A stretch of 64,000 bases of DNA from Phycisphaerales bacterium PN19_bin_20 (GCA_021173225.1 JAJOLK010000006.1:62001-126000); one strand, 5' to 3'. Shown: positions 8,461-17,754, numbered from the stretch's first letter. Program-made: numbers and translations. Notes: generated by a model not told the origin, from the letters alone.

Positions 8461-9660
8461 AAGAAGCGCCACGGTCGCAAACGGCTTGCCCGCAAGCATC
8501 TCAAGGCTCGCGCCGCCCCCGGTGCTGACGTGGCTGAACTTGTCGGCCAGGTGCAGCATCTCTGCCGCCGCCGCGCTGTCACCACCGCCCACAATACTGA
8601 CCGCCCCGGCCTTAGTCGCATCGACCATCGCCTGCGCGACCATCATCGTCCCGACGCGGAACGGCGACCACTCAAACACGCCCATCGGCCCGTTCCAAAC
8701 AATCGTCTTGGCCTTCTTGATGATCATCGCGTACCTCAGCTGCGTCTTGGGCCCGATGTCCAGGCCCATGAACCCGTCCCTGATCGCGCCGTCAAAGACC
8801 TCGATGTTCCCGTCACGCTCGCTAAAATGCGTCGAGCAGACGTGGTCCTCGGGCAGGAATAGCTCGCACGTGCTGCGGGCCGCGTGGTCGATCAGCGCCT
8901 TGGCCGCCGCGGTGTCCTCGTCGCTGGCCCGGCTGCTGCCGATCTTCTTGCCCATCGCCCTCAGGAACGGGTACGCCATCGCCCCGCCGATGACAATCGA
9001 GTCGGCCTTGGCAATCAGGTTGTCAACCACGCCGATCTTGTCGGTCACCTTCGCGCCGCCCAGCACCACGCAGAACGGCTTGGCCGGCTTGGCCAGCGCC
9101 TCGCCCAAGTACTTCAGCTCCTTCATCAGCAGCAGCCCCGCGACGCACGCCTTGTCCTGCGCCTTCATCGCCTTGGGCACCGCGAACATGCTCCCGTCCT
9201 CGCGGTGCGCCGTCCCGAACGCGTCGTTGCAGTACGCGTGCCCGTCGCTGGCCAGCTTGGCGGCATACTCCGCCTCGCCCTTCTTCTCACCCTTGGCAAA
9301 CCGCACGTTCTCTAGCAGCAGCACCTCGCCGGGCTTGAGTGCCATAGCCGCCGCCGCGCTCACAGCATCGGTGCAGTCGTTGCTCGGGAACTTCACCGGC
9401 CGCCCCAGCAGCTCGCCAAGCTTGGCCGCCACGGGCTTGAGGCTGAACTCCGCCTCGAAGCCCCTGCCCTCGGGCCGCCCCAGGTGGCTCATCAGCACCA
9501 GGCTGCCGCCGCGGTCCAGCACGCTGCGCAGCGTCGGCAGCGCCTCGCGAATCCGGCGGTCGTCGCCGATCACGCCGTCTTCAATTGGGACGTTGAAGTC
9601 GACCCGGCACAGCACACGCTTGTTGGTAACGTCGAGTTGAGCGATCGTTTTGGTCGGCAT
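8449..9660 (-). CDS. pgk: Phosphoglycerate kinase
   Basis: This glycolytic enzyme interconverts 1,3-bisphosphoglycerate + ADP and 3-phosphoglycerate + ATP in the cytoplasm. The ATG at 9660 gives 403 residues, a normal length. Recognisable segments are RVDFNVPIEDGVIGDDRRI near the N-terminus, LMSHLGRPEG, LLENVRFAKGEKKGE, the FCVVLGGAKVTDKIGV hinge region, NGPMGVFEW and the nucleotide-binding GGGDSAAAAE near the C-terminus. All family motifs look intact. No glycolytic neighbour lies beside it; it is convergent with the HEAT-like gene. Confidence 0.97.
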   Translation of the reverse strand: MPTKTIAQLDVTNKRVLCRVDFNVPIEDGVIGDDRRIREALPTLRSVLDRGGSLVLMSHLGRPEGRGFEAEFSLKPVAAKLGELLGRPVKFPSNDCTDAVSAAAAMALKPGEVLLLENVRFAKGEKKGEAEYAAKLASDGHAYCNDAFGTAHREDGSMFAVPKAMKAQDKACVAGLLLMKELKYLGEALAKPAKPFCVVLGGAKVTDKIGVVDNLIAKADSIVIGGAMAYPFLRAMGKKIGSSRASDEDTAAAKALIDHAARSTCELFLPEDHVCSTHFSERDGNIEVFDGAIRDGFMGLDIGPKTQLRYAMIIKKAKTIVWNGPMGVFEWSPFRVGTMMVAQAMVDATKAGAVSIVGGGDSAAAAEMLHLADKFSHVSTGGGASLEMLAGKPFATVALLDQA

Positions 9661-9724
9661 GGGGCGAGTATAGAAGTCGCCGAGCCAACCGGCCAGACTC
9701 GCACCCCGCCGACTCAAAAGGCCA

Positions 9725-9752
9725 CAAGCCCCAGCCAGATGGCCGGGGCTTG
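9725..9752 (-). terminator. Rho-independent terminator of the 9876-10778 gene
   Basis: The arms CAAGCCCC (9725-9732) and GGGGCTTG (9745-9752) pair perfectly, extended inward by GCC/GGC around AGAT. On the minus strand the hairpin is followed by TGGCCTTTTGAG, a short T-run. It lies about 120 nt past the stop of the sorting-tail protein gene. Confidence 0.65.
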
Positions 9753-9875
9753 CGGTGGATTCACAGACTGCTGACCTTTGGCCCGCGCAGCCATGGGGGC
9801 TTTGCGGCCTCAGGCCGGGCCCACAGCGGCCCTCACATCAACCGGCGGTTCCCACGGGCGGAGCCGCAGGTTGGC

Positions 9876-10778
9876 TTAGCGGCGGCGACGGCCCGCGGCC
9901 AGCATGCCCAGGCCCAGCACCGCGGCAGCGCCGGGGGCGGGGATGGCGTAGTTGTAGCCCAGGGTCACGCGACCACCGATGGTCCCGCCGGCGGCGATGT
10001 CAATGTCCTGCCACTGGAACGCAGCGTTGTTGTCAAGGCCGAGAGCGGTGGTGTCGATGTCGGTCAAGTTGTTAACCGCCGCGTTGGTGAGGAAGACGCG
10101 GGGCGAGCCAGCGGCGCTGAAGGGCCCGATGTTCCACCGGTCGTTGAGGCGGAGGTCAGCGCCCATCGTGAAGAACGAGATGTCGTTGACGACCACATCG
10201 TCGTTGCGGTAGAAGTTGACGCCCGAGCCGGCGGTGTAGCTGCCGAGGTCGTTGCCGGAGCTGCCGATGTCCGAGTCAGCGTAGCTGAAGAAGCTGGTCC
10301 GCTGGCTGGCGTTGGTGTTGTTGGTGATCGACCAGTTGATGGTCAGGGCGGCGCTGCTGGAGGTGATCTGGTTGAGCGTGTAGGTCAGCTCGAAGGTCAG
10401 CGTGCCGTTGGCCGTGGCGTTGCCGCCAATTGGCTCAACGTAGCGGGTGAAGATGCCGTTGCCGCCCAGGGCGGTCGAGAAGGTCATGTTCGAGAGCGCG
10501 AACTCGCGGGTGTCACCGGCGGAGCGGTACCAGAAGGCGCTGGCAAACAGGTAGTCGGCCGTGACCGAGCTGTTGCCCACGGAGGTGTTGGTGCCGATGA
10601 GGCCGAAGTTAGTGAAGCCGCCGGCAGTGACGCCGGTGCGGGCCGCGGCCCCACCGTTGGTCGTGCCACCGACGAAGCGGAACGCCCCGTCGTTGAGCAC
10701 AAAGCTGTTGACCTGGGCCTGGGCCGCGGTCGTCAGGGCGAGGCCAGCGAACGACATCAAAGCGATCTTGCGAGTCAT
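9876..10778 (-). CDS. Exported protein with C-terminal PGA...RRRR sorting tail
   Basis: The product has 300 residues. The ATG at 10778 is preceded by a GAGGAGGG ribosome-binding site. A signal peptide (residues 1-21, cut near AQA) leads into an Asn/Thr/Ser/Gly-rich beta-strand protein. The C-terminus is PGAAAVLGLGMLAAGRRRR: a Pro-Gly motif, a membrane-length hydrophobic stretch and a basic end, as in PEP-CTERM-type sorting signals. It shares this tail style with the protein at 30939-31601. It is probably exported and then processed or anchored by an exosortase-like enzyme, which is not in this window. The function of the mature domain is unknown. Confidence 0.8.
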   Translation of the reverse strand: MTRKIALMSFAGLALTTAAQAQVNSFVLNDGAFRFVGGTTNGGAAARTGVTAGGFTNFGLIGTNTSVGNSSVTADYLFASAFWYRSAGDTREFALSNMTFSTALGGNGIFTRYVEPIGGNATANGTLTFELTYTLNQITSSSAALTINWSITNNTNASQRTSFFSYADSDIGSSGNDLGSYTAGSGVNFYRNDDVVVNDISFFTMGADLRLNDRWNIGPFSAAGSPRVFLTNAAVNNLTDIDTTALGLDNNAAFQWQDIDIAAGGTIGGRVTLGYNYAIPAPGAAAVLGLGMLAAGRRRR

Positions 10779-11129
10779 ATATCAACCCTCCTCTAAAGGA
10801 CAGACCCACCCCGAGCGGCGGGACAAGGCGGTGGCTTGAGGCAACAATTAGCGCACGGGTCAGAGTCCGGCCTAAAAGGACGAAGCTCGCGCGCACTGCT
10901 AACAGATACCCTCTCGCCACCGACTTGTCGGGTCGGCGTGACATACTCACGCCGCCCTCGGAACGCTCTGCCCCAAAACACTTGGAGCATGCGTGAACGT
11001 CCCGGTAGAACAGTCTAATCTTTGAGATGGTCCTTTGCAAGGAAAGTTTGCCGCAATCGCAGAGATCGCGCCATTTTTGATCTTGGGATGAGCCCCTCCC
11101 GGGCCCGCAGCCTTGCAAAGCACAAGTTT
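10779..11129 (-). other. 351-bp intergenic region upstream of the sorting-tail gene
   Basis: No supported gene is present. It contains the candidate promoter at 11012-11040 and two near-palindromic copies of CTTTGCAAGG-like sequence (around 11033-11042 and 11112-11121) in opposite orientation, which could be an operator. The segment next to 11130 should also hold the O-GlcNAc transferase terminator, but no hairpin with a T-run was seen. Confidence 0.4.
11012..11040 (-). promoter_or_regulatory. Candidate sigma-70 promoter of the 9876-10778 gene
   Basis: Read on the minus strand, TTGCAA (11040-11035) is followed after 17 bp by TAGACT (11017-11012). The implied 5' leader is about 225 nt. The -35 element overlaps the near-palindrome TCCTTTGCAAGGA. 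Confidence 0.35.
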
Positions 11130-12974
11130 TCACGCCTTCTTCGTGAACTGGGAGAGAACTTGGGCAATCTGCGCTGCATAGCGACCCTCGTCGGTCAGCG
11201 AGCTTCCGAGCAGGCGGCCTCTGAGCTCTCGGTGAATGCCCTGTAGACGGGCCCGGTCAGAGGCGAGATCGCGCGCGATCTGGACGTACTGCGCGGGGCT
11301 GTGCGCGACCAGCTCGGGCATGCCGACGGCACTCAAAAGTGAGGCACCAACCCGGGCCGCGTGGCTCCCGCCCGCGAGCGTGACCACCGGCACGCCCATC
11401 AGCAGTGCCTCGCAGGTGGTCGTGGTGCCGTGGTAGGGGTAGGTATCGAGCCCGATGTGTACGCGGTGGTACATCTTGAGGTGCTCGGAGCGGTCGCGCG
11501 TGGTCTCAAGCATCTCGATGCGGTCCATCGGGAGCCCGGCGTCGGCCATTGCTTGCGCCAGCCGATCGCTGCCGGTGCGGCCCGAAACCATCGCGCCCTT
11601 GACGAGCAGCTTGGCCTGCGGCAGTGCTTCAAGCACCTGGGCCCAAAGGTCAAGGGTCAAGCGCGAGAGCTTCTGATAGCTGTTGAACGACCCGAGCACC
11701 AGCGGCTCATCTTCGGCAATCGGCGGGCGCGGCTCGGGGGCGCTGAGCGGCGGTTGATAGCAAAGGAAGCCGCCATCAAGGCGCACGAGTTGTTCAACGC
11801 ACAGGCCCTCGCTGCCCGGCGGATCGGTCGCGGCGTCTACCAGGCGGTAATCGATGGCGCGGTTGCCGGTAGTTGCGGGGTAGCCGATGGCGGTGACCTG
11901 CACGGGCGCGGGTTTGAGGGCCATGAGCTTCTGGCAGTTCCCTTCGGTCAGGCCCGAGAGCTCAAAGAGCACGTCAACGCTCTGGGCGTGGACTTTGCAG
12001 GCCGCGTCATAGCTTGAGAGCCCGGCGGTGACGATGTAAGCGTCGGCAAGGGCCTTGAACTGGGCCGTGACTTCATCGTCGCGCTGGCCGGTGTTAAAGA
12101 GCGTCAGCCGCCAGCCGGCGGCCTTGATGGCGCGGGCCAGCGGCAGCGCGAAGGAGCCGACGGAGTGGGCGGCGAGGTCAGGCGAGATGAGGGCCGCGTG
12201 GCGGAGCGCGCCGGGTTTGCGTGCGGCGTGCTTGAAGATCCCTGCGGGCCCGCACCCGACATGGTCGGCCAGCAGCATTCCGGCGCGAAAGTGGGCCGCG
12301 GCGGAGTGCTCCGGCGTGATCCCGGCGTCGTAGTTGGAGAGGGCCGCGAGCTGGACGGCGGCGTCAACGTTGGTCGGCTCGGTGGTCTGGAGTGTTCGGA
12401 GAATTGCGCGGGCACGCTCGTGGTTGCCCAGGCGGTGCAGCAGGGCGGCGTGCAGCAGTTGCAGACTTGCGGGGACGACCCCGCCGAGGGCCGTGATGCC
12501 ACGCTCGCAGACCTCGGCGGCTTGATCGACCTTGCCAACCTCGTCTAGCACCCGGGCCAGCTCTTGATAGCCCTGCGGGTTGTCGGGGGCGAGCTTGACG
12601 AGGCGCTCGCCCAGGGCCTTAGCGTCGTCCATGCGCCGCAGGGCGGCGGTCGCGCTGAAGAGTGCAAAGACGCAGGCCGGATCATCAGGGCGGGCCTTGA
12701 CGGCGGCTTGAGCGTAAAAAAGGGCTTGCTGGGCTTGGCCGGTGCGGAGCAGAAGGCCGGCGAGGTAGGCGTTGAGCTCAGGATCAGACGGGCGGCGTGC
12801 CAAGCCCGCGCGGACGCGCGCGATGGCCTCGGCGGTTTTGCCGGCCTGGACGAGCGCGTGGGTTTGGTCGAAGACGCTGCCGCCGGGCGCGGTGAAGGCG
12901 GGCGTGCGGCCTGAAGGTGGGCCCGATTGTGGGCCCGGTGGTGGGCCTGGTGGTGGGCCTGGTGGTGGGGACAT
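11130..12974 (-). CDS. TPR protein with SPINDLY-type O-GlcNAc transferase domain
   Basis: The product has 614 residues from the ATG at 12974; the longer open frame overlaps the NUDIX gene and is not used. After a short GPPP-repeat N-terminus come TPR-like helices (about 20-230; AEAIARVRAGLARRPSDPELNAYLAGLLLRTGQ-type pattern). The C-terminal ~350 residues match glycosyltransferase family 41: ISPDLAAHSV, ELSGLTEGN, PAPVQVTAIGYPATTGN, IDYRLVD, GSFNSYQKLS and a donor-site region LDTYPYHGTTTTCEALLMGV. Such enzymes attach sugars, classically GlcNAc from UDP-GlcNAc, to protein Ser/Thr. Bacterial members vary in donor and target, which cannot be told here. Confidence 0.85.
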   Translation of the reverse strand: MSPPPGPPPGPPPGPQSGPPSGRTPAFTAPGGSVFDQTHALVQAGKTAEAIARVRAGLARRPSDPELNAYLAGLLLRTGQAQQALFYAQAAVKARPDDPACVFALFSATAALRRMDDAKALGERLVKLAPDNPQGYQELARVLDEVGKVDQAAEVCERGITALGGVVPASLQLLHAALLHRLGNHERARAILRTLQTTEPTNVDAAVQLAALSNYDAGITPEHSAAAHFRAGMLLADHVGCGPAGIFKHAARKPGALRHAALISPDLAAHSVGSFALPLARAIKAAGWRLTLFNTGQRDDEVTAQFKALADAYIVTAGLSSYDAACKVHAQSVDVLFELSGLTEGNCQKLMALKPAPVQVTAIGYPATTGNRAIDYRLVDAATDPPGSEGLCVEQLVRLDGGFLCYQPPLSAPEPRPPIAEDEPLVLGSFNSYQKLSRLTLDLWAQVLEALPQAKLLVKGAMVSGRTGSDRLAQAMADAGLPMDRIEMLETTRDRSEHLKMYHRVHIGLDTYPYHGTTTTCEALLMGVPVVTLAGGSHAARVGASLLSAVGMPELVAHSPAQYVQIARDLASDRARLQGIHRELRGRLLGSSLTDEGRYAAQIAQVLSQFTKKA

Positions 12975-13142
12975 CGCGCCGAGGATAGCCGATGATGCGC
13001 AACGAGCGCTGAGCAACGAGCGCTGAGCGATGGGCGATGCGCGACCAACGATGCGCACGGGCGATGCGCGATGAGGGTCGGCCCCCTGGCCCGATGGCCG
13101 GATCAAGTCCTTCCCCACGCGAGCATGTAGACTTGCGGTGCC

Positions 13143-13718
13143 ATGCAACCCCCCACGATCATCAACCAGCGCACGCTGCACACGGGCCGCAAGTTTGACT
13201 ATGTCGAGCTCTCGCTGCGCGACGCGCGGACCGGCACCACGCATCAGCGCCAGCTTGTGCGGCACCCCGGGGCGGTGGTCATCGTGCCGATGCTGGACGA
13301 TGGGCGGCTGGTGCTGATCCGCAACCATCGGGCTGCGCTCAACCAGTGGCTCATCGAGCTGCCCGCGGGGACCCTTGAGCCTGGCGAGGCGCCCGAGGCG
13401 TGCGCCGCGCGAGAATTGACGGAAGAGACCGGGTACCAGGCCGACTACGTCAAGAGCTTGGGGCAGTTTTACACATCGCCGGGGCTCTCTGACGAGCTGA
13501 TGCGGGTTGTGGGCGCAACGGGGCTGCGCTCGGTGGGCCAGAAGCTTGAGGCCGACGAGTGCATCGAGGTGATGCCCACGGCCCTGAGCACGGCCCTTGA
13601 GTTGATCGCCAAGGGGCACCTGTGCGACGGCAAGTCGATTGCCGCGCTGATGCTGGCGTTCCAGAAGGGGTTCATCAAGCCGCCTGCGCAGGGGTACGGC
13701 GGCGGATCAGGCCACTAA
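13143..13718 (+). CDS. NUDIX hydrolase, ADP-ribose pyrophosphatase-like
   Basis: This 191-residue protein is of the NudF type, which splits ADP-ribose into AMP and ribose-5-phosphate with a divalent metal. The NUDIX box is complete: G76, E82, R90, E91, E94, E95 and G97 in GTLEPGEAPEACAARELTEE-TG. The preceding ELPAG and the following YTSPGLSDELM are also typical of this subfamily. It is transcribed divergently from the O-GlcNAc transferase, 168 nt away. Substrate choice among sugar-nucleotides is inferred from family resemblance only. Confidence 0.88.
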   Translation: MQPPTIINQRTLHTGRKFDYVELSLRDARTGTTHQRQLVRHPGAVVIVPMLDDGRLVLIRNHRAALNQWLIELPAGTLEPGEAPEACAARELTEETGYQADYVKSLGQFYTSPGLSDELMRVVGATGLRSVGQKLEADECIEVMPTALSTALELIAKGHLCDGKSIAALMLAFQKGFIKPPAQGYGGGSGH

Positions 13719-13948
13719 CGCTTGCTCTAAGGAAATTGCGAACCACAACCGGGCGAGTGGCGGTCAGCGAGCGGCCGATTCGATCACCAGCCGCGGGTTG
13801 CACGCCAGTTTCTGCTGAACCTTGCCGATAACCTGCCGGTACAAGTGGGCAAGCCTCAACTTCTTGAACCCCTCGCCTTCGTCCACGCCTGCCACCGACC
13901 CTGGTGGCTAGTTACCGAGCCCGCCGGACCAACGAATCTTCCCCGCGC

Positions 13949-15022
13949 ATGAGCGTCTTTCGCCCTCCCAATCCGCAGCCTCCGTGGTCGCCCCAGCAGC
14001 CCTGGTGGCGGCGCGTGTTTGGTGGCGACAACCCGCTGACATGGTCGCTGCCAATTGGTCGATACTGGGGCATCGCGGTCCGCATCAGCTTGATCTACGT
14101 GGTGTGGATGGCGTTTCAGGTCGGGTCGGCGGCCAGCCAGAGCGGGGCCCTGGGCTTTGCGCAGCAGGCGTTTGTGGTCGGCGCGCTGTTCATCATCGTG
14201 CTGATGCATGAGTTTGGCCACTGCTTCGCGTGCCGGTTTGTTGGCGGGGATGCGGACGAAGTGCTGATGTGGCCTCTTGGTGGCCTGGCCTTCTGCCGGC
14301 CTCCGCACCATTGGCGGGCGAGCTTCATCACCACCGCGGGTGGCCCGGTGGTGAACGTGGCGCTGGTGCCGGTGTTTGCGGGGGCGCTGCTGATCTTGGG
14401 CCAGCCTGCGGGGGCACTTTTCTTTAGCCCCCTGAACATCACCAGCGGCTGGAGCGCGCTGGACTACGGAGCCGCGCCGATCCCCGCGATGGCGCTGCAA
14501 CTTCTCTTCTGGACGTACACCGCCAACTGGGCGCTGCTGCTGTTCAACGTCGTACTCCCGATGTACCCGATGGACGGCGGGCGGCTCATGCAGGCGTTGC
14601 TTTGGCGCTCGATGGGCTACCGGCGGTCGATGTCGATCTCGACGATGGTCGGGCTGGTCGTCGCCGCGACACTCGGGCTGTTTGCGCTGACCACCGGGTC
14701 GATGGTCTTGCTGGGAATCGCGATCTTCGGCGGCTTCACGTGCTATTCAGAGCGGCAGCGCCTGGCATACCTCGCCCCGGAACCCGAGGGCGTTGAGACC
14801 TGGCAGCAAGGCGCGGTTGGGCCCGTCGGCGATACGCCAGACGCCGCGCGGGTGACGGAGCGCCGGCGCAAGGAAGCTGAGGCCGCCCGCAAGGCCCGCG
14901 AGGTCGAGGGTCAGGAGCTGGACCGGATCTTGGCGAAGATCAAGGACCGCGGCATGGGCTCGCTGACCAGCACCGAACAGACGTTCTTGCGCCGTACGCG
15001 TGAGAAAATGCAGCAGCACTAA
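13949..15022 (+). CDS. Site-2-protease-type (M50) membrane metalloprotease
   Basis: The product has 357 residues from the ATG at 13949; a GTG at 13904 is possible. This is a polytopic membrane zinc protease. The zinc motif HEFGH (H87, E88, H91) lies in one membrane helix and the third-ligand motif YPMDGGR (D209) in another; GGPVVNV at about 131-137 is the conserved GpxxN region. Helices continue to about 265. A charged linker then leads to a C-terminal tag of about 35 residues (ELDRILAKIKDRG..SLT..E) that is closely matched at the end of the next gene product. No PDZ domain is present. The substrate is unknown; such enzymes often release membrane-bound regulators. Confidence 0.87.
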   Translation: MSVFRPPNPQPPWSPQQPWWRRVFGGDNPLTWSLPIGRYWGIAVRISLIYVVWMAFQVGSAASQSGALGFAQQAFVVGALFIIVLMHEFGHCFACRFVGGDADEVLMWPLGGLAFCRPPHHWRASFITTAGGPVVNVALVPVFAGALLILGQPAGALFFSPLNITSGWSALDYGAAPIPAMALQLLFWTYTANWALLLFNVVLPMYPMDGGRLMQALLWRSMGYRRSMSISTMVGLVVAATLGLFALTTGSMVLLGIAIFGGFTCYSERQRLAYLAPEPEGVETWQQGAVGPVGDTPDAARVTERRRKEAEAARKAREVEGQELDRILAKIKDRGMGSLTSTEQTFLRRTREKMQQH

Positions 15023-15110
15023 GGGTTACGTACACTCGACGCCCAGTGGCGCGGCGGAGCGCCCTGGCGTCTACGTTCGGTCTGCCGCCGCCGCTTCAGA
15101 GCACACCACT

Positions 15111-16355
15111 ATGGGCCTCTCCGACCGTGACTATCTCCGCGCTGATGCCCCAAGGCCCGGAGCCTCGCGCGGGCCGGGCGCTCGTGGCGGGGGCTCACGC
15201 GCAGCGGGGTTAGGCGGATCATGGGGCGCGCGTGCTGGCGGCGGCGCCGGGGGTCGCGCCGGGGGTCGCGCTGGGGGTCGCGCATGGATCGACCGCCTGC
15301 CTTGGTCCATCACCACCTCACTGATCGCGATCAACGTGGTGATCTTTGTGCTCAACATGCTGGTGGTGGTCGGCGCGCGTTCAACCGTTCCGGGCGCGAT
15401 CAACCTGCTGCCAAACACCCCGCCTGAGGTTCAGGCGCGGGCCGTGGTTGACCGCGCCACCCTGCTGCGCTCGGGCGAGCAGCAGGGCTACGCGATTGTC
15501 GACCCCGCAACGCGCACGGTCATCGGCGTCCAGCTTCCTGACCGGCAGGTCGTCACGCCCGTGCGCCCGCTGGAGCACTGGGGCCACTTCTCAACCGCCA
15601 AGGGCTTCTTTGGTCTTGAAGTCTGGCGCCTTCTCACCTTTCAGTTCCTGCACTTTGGCTGGCTGCACCTAGGCCTGAACATGCTGGGGCTGTGGGTCTT
15701 TGGGCACGAGGTTGAAGAGTTTTTGGGCCGCAGGCGATACCTCGCGCTGTACTTGGCCTGCGGGGTCTTTGGCGCCGTGGCCTACTTGCTGCTGAACCTG
15801 CTTGGCAACACGCTGGGCCAGACCTGGCGCGTGCCGGGCCTGCTATTTGATGACGTGACCACCCCACTGCTGGGCGCGTCGGCGGGGATCTTCGGGATCA
15901 TCCTCGCCGCGGCCTACATCGCGCCGCAGCGCATCGTCGACCTGCTGGGGTTCATCCCCGTCAAGCTGCGTGTGCTGGCCTACGGCATGCTGCTGGTGGC
16001 GGCGGTGCAACTGTTCATGGGCGCGCCCAACGCAGGGGGCGAGGCGGCACATATCGGCGGGGCGATCGCGGGATATTTCTTCGTGCGGCGCATGTACCTG
16101 CTGCGCGACTTCTTTGACGTGCTGGGTGATGAGCCGCCAGAGAGTGGTGGGCCTGGTGGGCCTTCGACAAAGCCCGCGCCGACGCCGCAGGATATCGAGC
16201 TTGACCGCGTGCTGGCGAAGCTCGGGCGTGAGGGCCAGGGCGCGCTGACCGACGCAGAGCGGGCGACGCTTGCCAGCGCGTCGCGTGCGCTCGGTGGTGC
16301 TGCGCCGCCGGCTGCTGGCTCAGTGTCGGATACAACTTCTGGGCCGCGCGCGTGA
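15111..16355 (+). CDS. Rhomboid family intramembrane serine protease
   Basis: The product has 414 residues from the ATG at 15111. After a Gly/Arg/Ala-rich cytoplasmic N-terminus (about 60 residues) with imperfect GGRA repeats, the rhomboid core follows: HLGLNMLGLW (N190), catalytic S258 in GASAG, and H314 in AAHIGGAIAG. A loop of about 90 residues lies between the first two membrane helices. The C-terminus (363-395) carries ELDRVLAKLGREG..ALTDAE, the helical tag seen in some rhomboids (DUF6576-like) and also at the end of the site-2 protease just upstream. The spacing to that gene is 88 nt and the strand is the same, so the two proteases are probably co-expressed. Confidence 0.88.
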   Translation: MGLSDRDYLRADAPRPGASRGPGARGGGSRAAGLGGSWGARAGGGAGGRAGGRAGGRAWIDRLPWSITTSLIAINVVIFVLNMLVVVGARSTVPGAINLLPNTPPEVQARAVVDRATLLRSGEQQGYAIVDPATRTVIGVQLPDRQVVTPVRPLEHWGHFSTAKGFFGLEVWRLLTFQFLHFGWLHLGLNMLGLWVFGHEVEEFLGRRRYLALYLACGVFGAVAYLLLNLLGNTLGQTWRVPGLLFDDVTTPLLGASAGIFGIILAAAYIAPQRIVDLLGFIPVKLRVLAYGMLLVAAVQLFMGAPNAGGEAAHIGGAIAGYFFVRRMYLLRDFFDVLGDEPPESGGPGGPSTKPAPTPQDIELDRVLAKLGREGQGALTDAERATLASASRALGGAAPPAAGSVSDTTSGPRA

Positions 16356-16387
16356 GCCACGAGCGTTCAATAAGCCATGATCGCCCT

Positions 16388-17734
16388 ATGCCGACCTCAG
16401 CCCCGCTGGGCGACGCGCCGCTGCGATTCGACATCGCCGCTCGCTCGCGCGTCTGTGCCGCCCGAGTCGGTCGCGTCACCACGCACCACGGGTCGTTTGA
16501 CACGCCCGCGTTCATGCCCGTGGGCACGCGCGGCACCGTCAAAGGCGTACTCCCATCATCGCTGGCAGAAAACGGCGCGCAGGTCTGCCTCGGCAACACC
16601 TACCACCTGCTGCTGCGCCCGGGCAGTGAGCTGATCGCGCAGCGCGGCGGCCTGCACCGTTTCATGAACTGGCCCAGGCCGATCCTGACCGATTCTGGCG
16701 GGTATCAGGCCTACTCAATGGCCGACCTCAACAGCATCTCGGACGAGGGCGTGCGGTTCCGCTCGATTGTTGACGGCGCGATGATCGACATGACCCCCGA
16801 GCGCTCGATGCTGATCCAGAACCAGCTCGGGGCCGACATCATCATGGCCTTTGACGACTGCCCGCCCAGCCAGGCCGAGGCCGAGGGCACGGGCGACGAG
16901 CCCGAGGCGAGTGACACAGCAATCGCGCCAAGATCCACCCCGCGCGGCGCCCCAGGCCCAAAGCCCGACCCGCGCCTGACGCGAGTATTGCGACGTGACA
17001 AGGTCTCGGGCAAGGTTGATTACGCCCATCGCGTTCGCGTCGCCAACGAGCGCACCGTCCACTGGCTTGAGCGCTGCAAGGCCGCCCACGCGCGCCCGCG
17101 CGAGCAGGCCCTCTTCGGGATCGTCCAGGGTGGCACCAACCTCCAGCAGCGCACCTGGTCGGCAAGCCACATCACCGCCATCGAGCTGCCCGGCTACGCC
17201 ATCGGCGGGGTTGCCGTGGGCGAGGGCTTCGAGGCGATTGTTTCGGTCGTGCGCCACACTGCCCCGCTGCTGCCCGAGGCCAAGCCGCGCTACCTCATGG
17301 GCGTGGGCTATGAGCGTGACCTGCTGGCCGCGGTACGGGCCGGGGTTGATATGTTCGACTGCGTGCTGCCGACGCGCAACGCCCGCAACGCCAACGCCTT
17401 CACGCCCGTGGGGCAGGTGCGCCTGCGCAACGCCAAGTTCGCGCTCGACGACGCGGCGATCTGGCCCGGCGACCCCGCGCTGGGCATCCCCGCGTGCGAT
17501 TGCTACGCCTGCGCCGGGTGGACTGACCCGGTCAGCGGGCACGACACCGGGCACTTCACCCGCGCCTATCTGCGGCACCTCGTGATGGCCGACGAGATGC
17601 TCGGGCCGATGCTTATCACGCTGCACAACCTGCGGCACTTCCAGCGCTTCATGGCCGACGTACGCGCAACCATCATCACCGACGACTGGACCGGGCTGGT
17701 GCAACGATGGCCCGCCGCCGCGCCTGGAATGTAA
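16388..17734 (+). CDS. tgt: Queuine/preQ1 tRNA-guanine transglycosylase with inserted loop
   Basis: The enzyme exchanges guanine-34 of GUN-anticodon tRNAs for preQ1 (bacterial type). Counting from the ATG at 16388 (448 residues): TDSGGYQ with D102, GIVQGGT (244-250), the nucleophile region GVDMFDCVLPTRNARN (D324) and zinc ligands C370, C372, C375 and H413. A GTG at 16352, which overlaps the rhomboid stop as GTGA, is an alternative start. Two insertions are unusual: about 45 Pro/Ala/Glu-rich residues at 163-208, where other Tgt proteins have a short loop after FDxCPP, and about 12 residues between C375 and the RAYLRHL helix. Active-site residues are intact, so activity is expected. Confidence 0.93.
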   Translation: MPTSAPLGDAPLRFDIAARSRVCAARVGRVTTHHGSFDTPAFMPVGTRGTVKGVLPSSLAENGAQVCLGNTYHLLLRPGSELIAQRGGLHRFMNWPRPILTDSGGYQAYSMADLNSISDEGVRFRSIVDGAMIDMTPERSMLIQNQLGADIIMAFDDCPPSQAEAEGTGDEPEASDTAIAPRSTPRGAPGPKPDPRLTRVLRRDKVSGKVDYAHRVRVANERTVHWLERCKAAHARPREQALFGIVQGGTNLQQRTWSASHITAIELPGYAIGGVAVGEGFEAIVSVVRHTAPLLPEAKPRYLMGVGYERDLLAAVRAGVDMFDCVLPTRNARNANAFTPVGQVRLRNAKFALDDAAIWPGDPALGIPACDCYACAGWTDPVSGHDTGHFTRAYLRHLVMADEMLGPMLITLHNLRHFQRFMADVRATIITDDWTGLVQRWPAAAPGM

Positions 17735-17754
17735 GCACGAGCGCGGCTGACTCC

